Assembly (NCBI GenBank): GCA_029239415.1
Contig: JAQZAY010000162.1
Coordinates: 1 to 8,086, forward strand
Source of the DNA: Pseudomonas sp.
Lineage (GTDB): Bacteria; Pseudomonadota; Gammaproteobacteria; Pseudomonadales; Pseudomonadaceae
DNA length: 8,086 nucleotides
Direction: 5' to 3'
Shown: piece after piece, positions 6,572 through 8,086 of the stretch
How the letters are laid out: every line of letters starts with the position of its first letter
How positions within the stretch are numbered: position 1 is the first letter of the stretch
The notes under the pieces: model-generated
Databases searched by the model: none
Told to the model about the DNA's origin: nothing
The model's input: only the letters and a program-made list of their open reading frames with translations
Position numbers and translations under genes: made by a program

Positions 6572-6602
6572 CCTCGCACCGGGGTCATGCGGGCATCACG
6601 GG

Positions 6603-7523
6603 TCAGTCGTAGAGGAAGTTGATGTCCTTGTAGATCAGGGACGGCACCTGGCCCCGCAGGAAGTCGCGCAGCTTGTGCATCTGCCGCGCCTTGGGGCTGG
6701 CCTTGAGCCAGGTCATGTAGTAGCCGTCACCGGTCGCTACCGCATGCTTGAAGGGGGTTGCCAGACTCCCTGCTGCCAGGTCGGCGCTGGCCAGCACCAG
6801 GTCGGCCACGGAAACCCCCAGCCCTTGCTGGGCGGCGGAAATCCCCTGGTCGAGGGTGTCGAATACCTGGCCCTGGTCGATGCTGATGTCCAGCGCATCC
6901 ATGCGCGCCAGCCAACGCCGCCAGTCGCGCCGGTCGGGCGAAGGATGGAGGATCTCGCAGTGCTGCAACGCCGGCAGTGCCGGTTCGCTGCTGTCCATGT
7001 AGTCAGGGTGGCAGACCGGGATCAGCCACTCGTCGAACAGCTTGACGCTCTCGACATCGGCGGGAAAGTGGCCGTTGCTCAGCAGGATCGCGCAGTCGAA
7101 GGGCTCGGAATAGAAGTCCACCGAGTCGATATCCATCCACACGCTCGCCAGTTGCACGCTGCAACTGTCGTCGACCTTCTTGAAGCCATCCAGCGCCCGT
7201 AGCAACCAGCGCACGGTGAGGGTGGACGGCGCCTTCAGGCGCAGGCCATAGCGGTCCTGGCGCAGCAGCGCACAGGCATTCTCGATGATCTTGAAGCCGA
7301 CCTTGAGTTCCTGGGCCAGCAGGCGCCCGTGCTCGGTCAGGTACAGCTTGGGGCCGCGGCGATCGAACAGGTCGCAGCCGAACATCGACTCGAGGGTCTT
7401 GACGTGATGGCTGACCGCGCCCTGGGTCAGCGCGAGTTCCTGGGCCGCCCGGGTAAAGGAGCCATACCGCGAGGCCACCTCGAAGGCACGCAGGGCGTGC
7501 AGGGCCTGAATACGTTCCGACAT
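6603..7523 (-). CDS. LysR-type transcriptional regulator, GcvA-like N-terminus
   Basis: A 306-residue LysR-family regulator of usual length. ATG at 7523 has GGAG at 7533-7530, 6 bases upstream. Residues ~7-66 are the winged helix-turn-helix (LRAFEVASRYGSFTRAAQELALTQGAVSHHVKTLE), whose AAxxLxxTQGAVSxxVKxLE pattern is that of the GcvA/AmpR branch; a linker helix follows. Residues ~95-300 are the periplasmic-binding-protein-like effector domain, with LIPVCHPDYM near 166-175 and a GLGVSVADLVLASADLAAGSL segment near 235-255. The effector cannot be deduced. It is divergent from the partial YqcI/YcgG-like gene across 154 bp, the usual layout for a LysR regulator and the gene it controls, so that gene is the likeliest target and autoregulation is likely. 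polB follows downstream on the same strand, but a functional link is doubtful. Confidence 0.93.
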   Translation of the reverse strand: MSERIQALHALRAFEVASRYGSFTRAAQELALTQGAVSHHVKTLESMFGCDLFDRRGPKLYLTEHGRLLAQELKVGFKIIENACALLRQDRYGLRLKAPSTLTVRWLLRALDGFKKVDDSCSVQLASVWMDIDSVDFYSEPFDCAILLSNGHFPADVESVKLFDEWLIPVCHPDYMDSSEPALPALQHCEILHPSPDRRDWRRWLARMDALDISIDQGQVFDTLDQGISAAQQGLGVSVADLVLASADLAAGSLATPFKHAVATGDGYYMTWLKASPKARQMHKLRDFLRGQVPSLIYKDINFLYD

Positions 7524-7677
7524 CGCCGGCTCCGATCATGAGTGAGACTAATAGTAGGTCATAGTTTCAGGCGTTTTACAACGAATCCGGATTTTTCGAC
7601 AATGCCACTAAATAACAAATACACATATAACTCTGCCAATAACCAATCAGAACGTTAACCACATTGCTGGGGCAACC
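7524..7677. promoter_or_regulatory. Divergent AT-rich promoter region between LysR-type and YqcI/YcgG-like genes
   Basis: The 154-bp spacer is clearly richer in A and T than its surroundings, chiefly 7550-7660, and should hold both promoters. Rightward, TATAAC at 7626-7631 is a good -10 match without a good -35 at 17 bases, which would suit an activated promoter. A 10-bp perfect palindrome AATCCGGATT lies at 7584-7593. A CTAAT pentamer, the core reported in GcvA sites, is at 7548-7552 but is too short to be persuasive. No LysR box is claimed. Confidence 0.6.
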
Positions 7678-8086
7678 ATGTTTACGGGTTATGGAAACTG
7701 CTATCGCCTGGATGCGCTAGAGCTCGCCTCTGAACATACCAATCATCAATCCCACTGGACCTTCCAGACCCTTTCGCATTTCAAGACACTGCTTGCCAGC
7801 CCTGAATTCCCTTGCCTGTTCGGGCGCAAGGCCGTCGCCGCCAAGACATGCCACATCGTCTTCGCCCGCGCCGAGCAGTTGGCCGACGACATTGCCATAG
7901 GCCTTGCCGACTACATCCGCACCATCGAACCGGTGCCGATCAAGCAACGCATCGGCAGCCCCTTGCTGGCCTTTCTCGAAACCCCGGGCCAGGGCACCCT
8001 GGCCGAGCAGCAGGCATTGGCCTGGACAGTGCTGCAGAAGGTCCACGCCCGCGACCCGCACCCTTGGCCCCAGGCGGTCCCGCCCG
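7678..8086 (+). CDS. YqcI/YcgG-family protein (GntA-like heme-dependent hydroxylase), 3' end missing
   Basis: 136 codons are visible, running open off the right edge. The ATG at 7678 is preceded by GGGG at 7669-7672 and by an in-frame stop at 7609 with no better start between. The features that suggest the YqcI/YcgG family are SPEFPCLFGRKA at 41-52 near the N-terminus, then a hydrophobic HIVFA strand, a helix ending in LADYI, SPLLAFLETP at 94-103 and WTVLQKVHARDPHPWP at 116-131. Members of this family, such as GntA of guanitoxin synthesis, are heme-dependent N-hydroxylases of guanidino compounds; the substrate here is unknown. No signal peptide or membrane segment is visible, so it is probably cytoplasmic. 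The divergent LysR-type gene is its probable regulator. The assignment rests on recalled family motifs and on less than the full protein. Confidence 0.6.
   Translation, partial: MFTGYGNCYRLDALELASEHTNHQSHWTFQTLSHFKTLLASPEFPCLFGRKAVAAKTCHIVFARAEQLADDIAIGLADYIRTIEPVPIKQRIGSPLLAFLETPGQGTLAEQQALAWTVLQKVHARDPHPWPQAVPP

Noticed and set aside
7717..8061. A 114-codon - strand frame at the right end
   Set aside because: It opposes the YqcI/YcgG-like gene, which has a sensible start and family-like motifs; the - strand frame shows no domain.

Overview
The window is GC-rich, with strong GC bias at third codon positions and Shine-Dalgarno (SD) sites of the GGAG type. A DNA polymerase II very like the enterobacterial one, a GlxA-type AraC regulator and curli-type genes together point to a gamma-proteobacterium, most likely a Pseudomonas of the putida/fluorescens kind. 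The genus is an inference from protein character and composition, not from a search.

Region 1 (1-2314, all + strand) is the end of a curli (csg) amyloid cluster. It holds the 3' part of one curlin-repeat subunit, a strong hairpin-T terminator, the outer-membrane secretion lipoprotein csgG, a second and quite different curlin-repeat subunit, and a small CsgH/CsgC-like protein. The last three genes overlap by 14 and 4 bp, so they are translationally coupled. Subunits would be exported by Sec, kept unfolded, secreted through CsgG and assembled on the cell surface. The layout (subunit, csgG, subunit, csgH) differs from the E. coli csgBAC/csgDEFG arrangement.

Region 2 (2398-3967) holds a GTG-started GlxA-family regulator (DJ-1-like domain plus AraC helix-turn-helix). 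It converges on a small exported DUF4174-type protein with a Lys-Pro-Ala-rich tail; their stop codons are 7 bp apart. Region 3 (4170-6533, - strand) is a full-length family B DNA polymerase II (polB) with exonuclease and polymerase motifs and a C-terminal clamp-binding motif. A short non-coding gap at 3968-4169 carries one perfect hairpin.

Region 4 (6603-8086) is a LysR-type regulator (- strand) divergent from a + strand gene that runs off the window. That gene looks like the YqcI/YcgG family, which includes heme-dependent N-hydroxylases such as GntA. They share an AT-rich 154-bp spacer, the usual layout of a LysR regulator and its target.

No tRNA, rRNA, CRISPR array, insertion sequence or phage gene was seen. 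The points most worth following are the second curlin, whose glutamines recur at exactly 11-residue intervals twelve times, the CsgH-like protein with no visible signal peptide, the terminator inside the csg cluster, and the changed constriction residues of CsgG.
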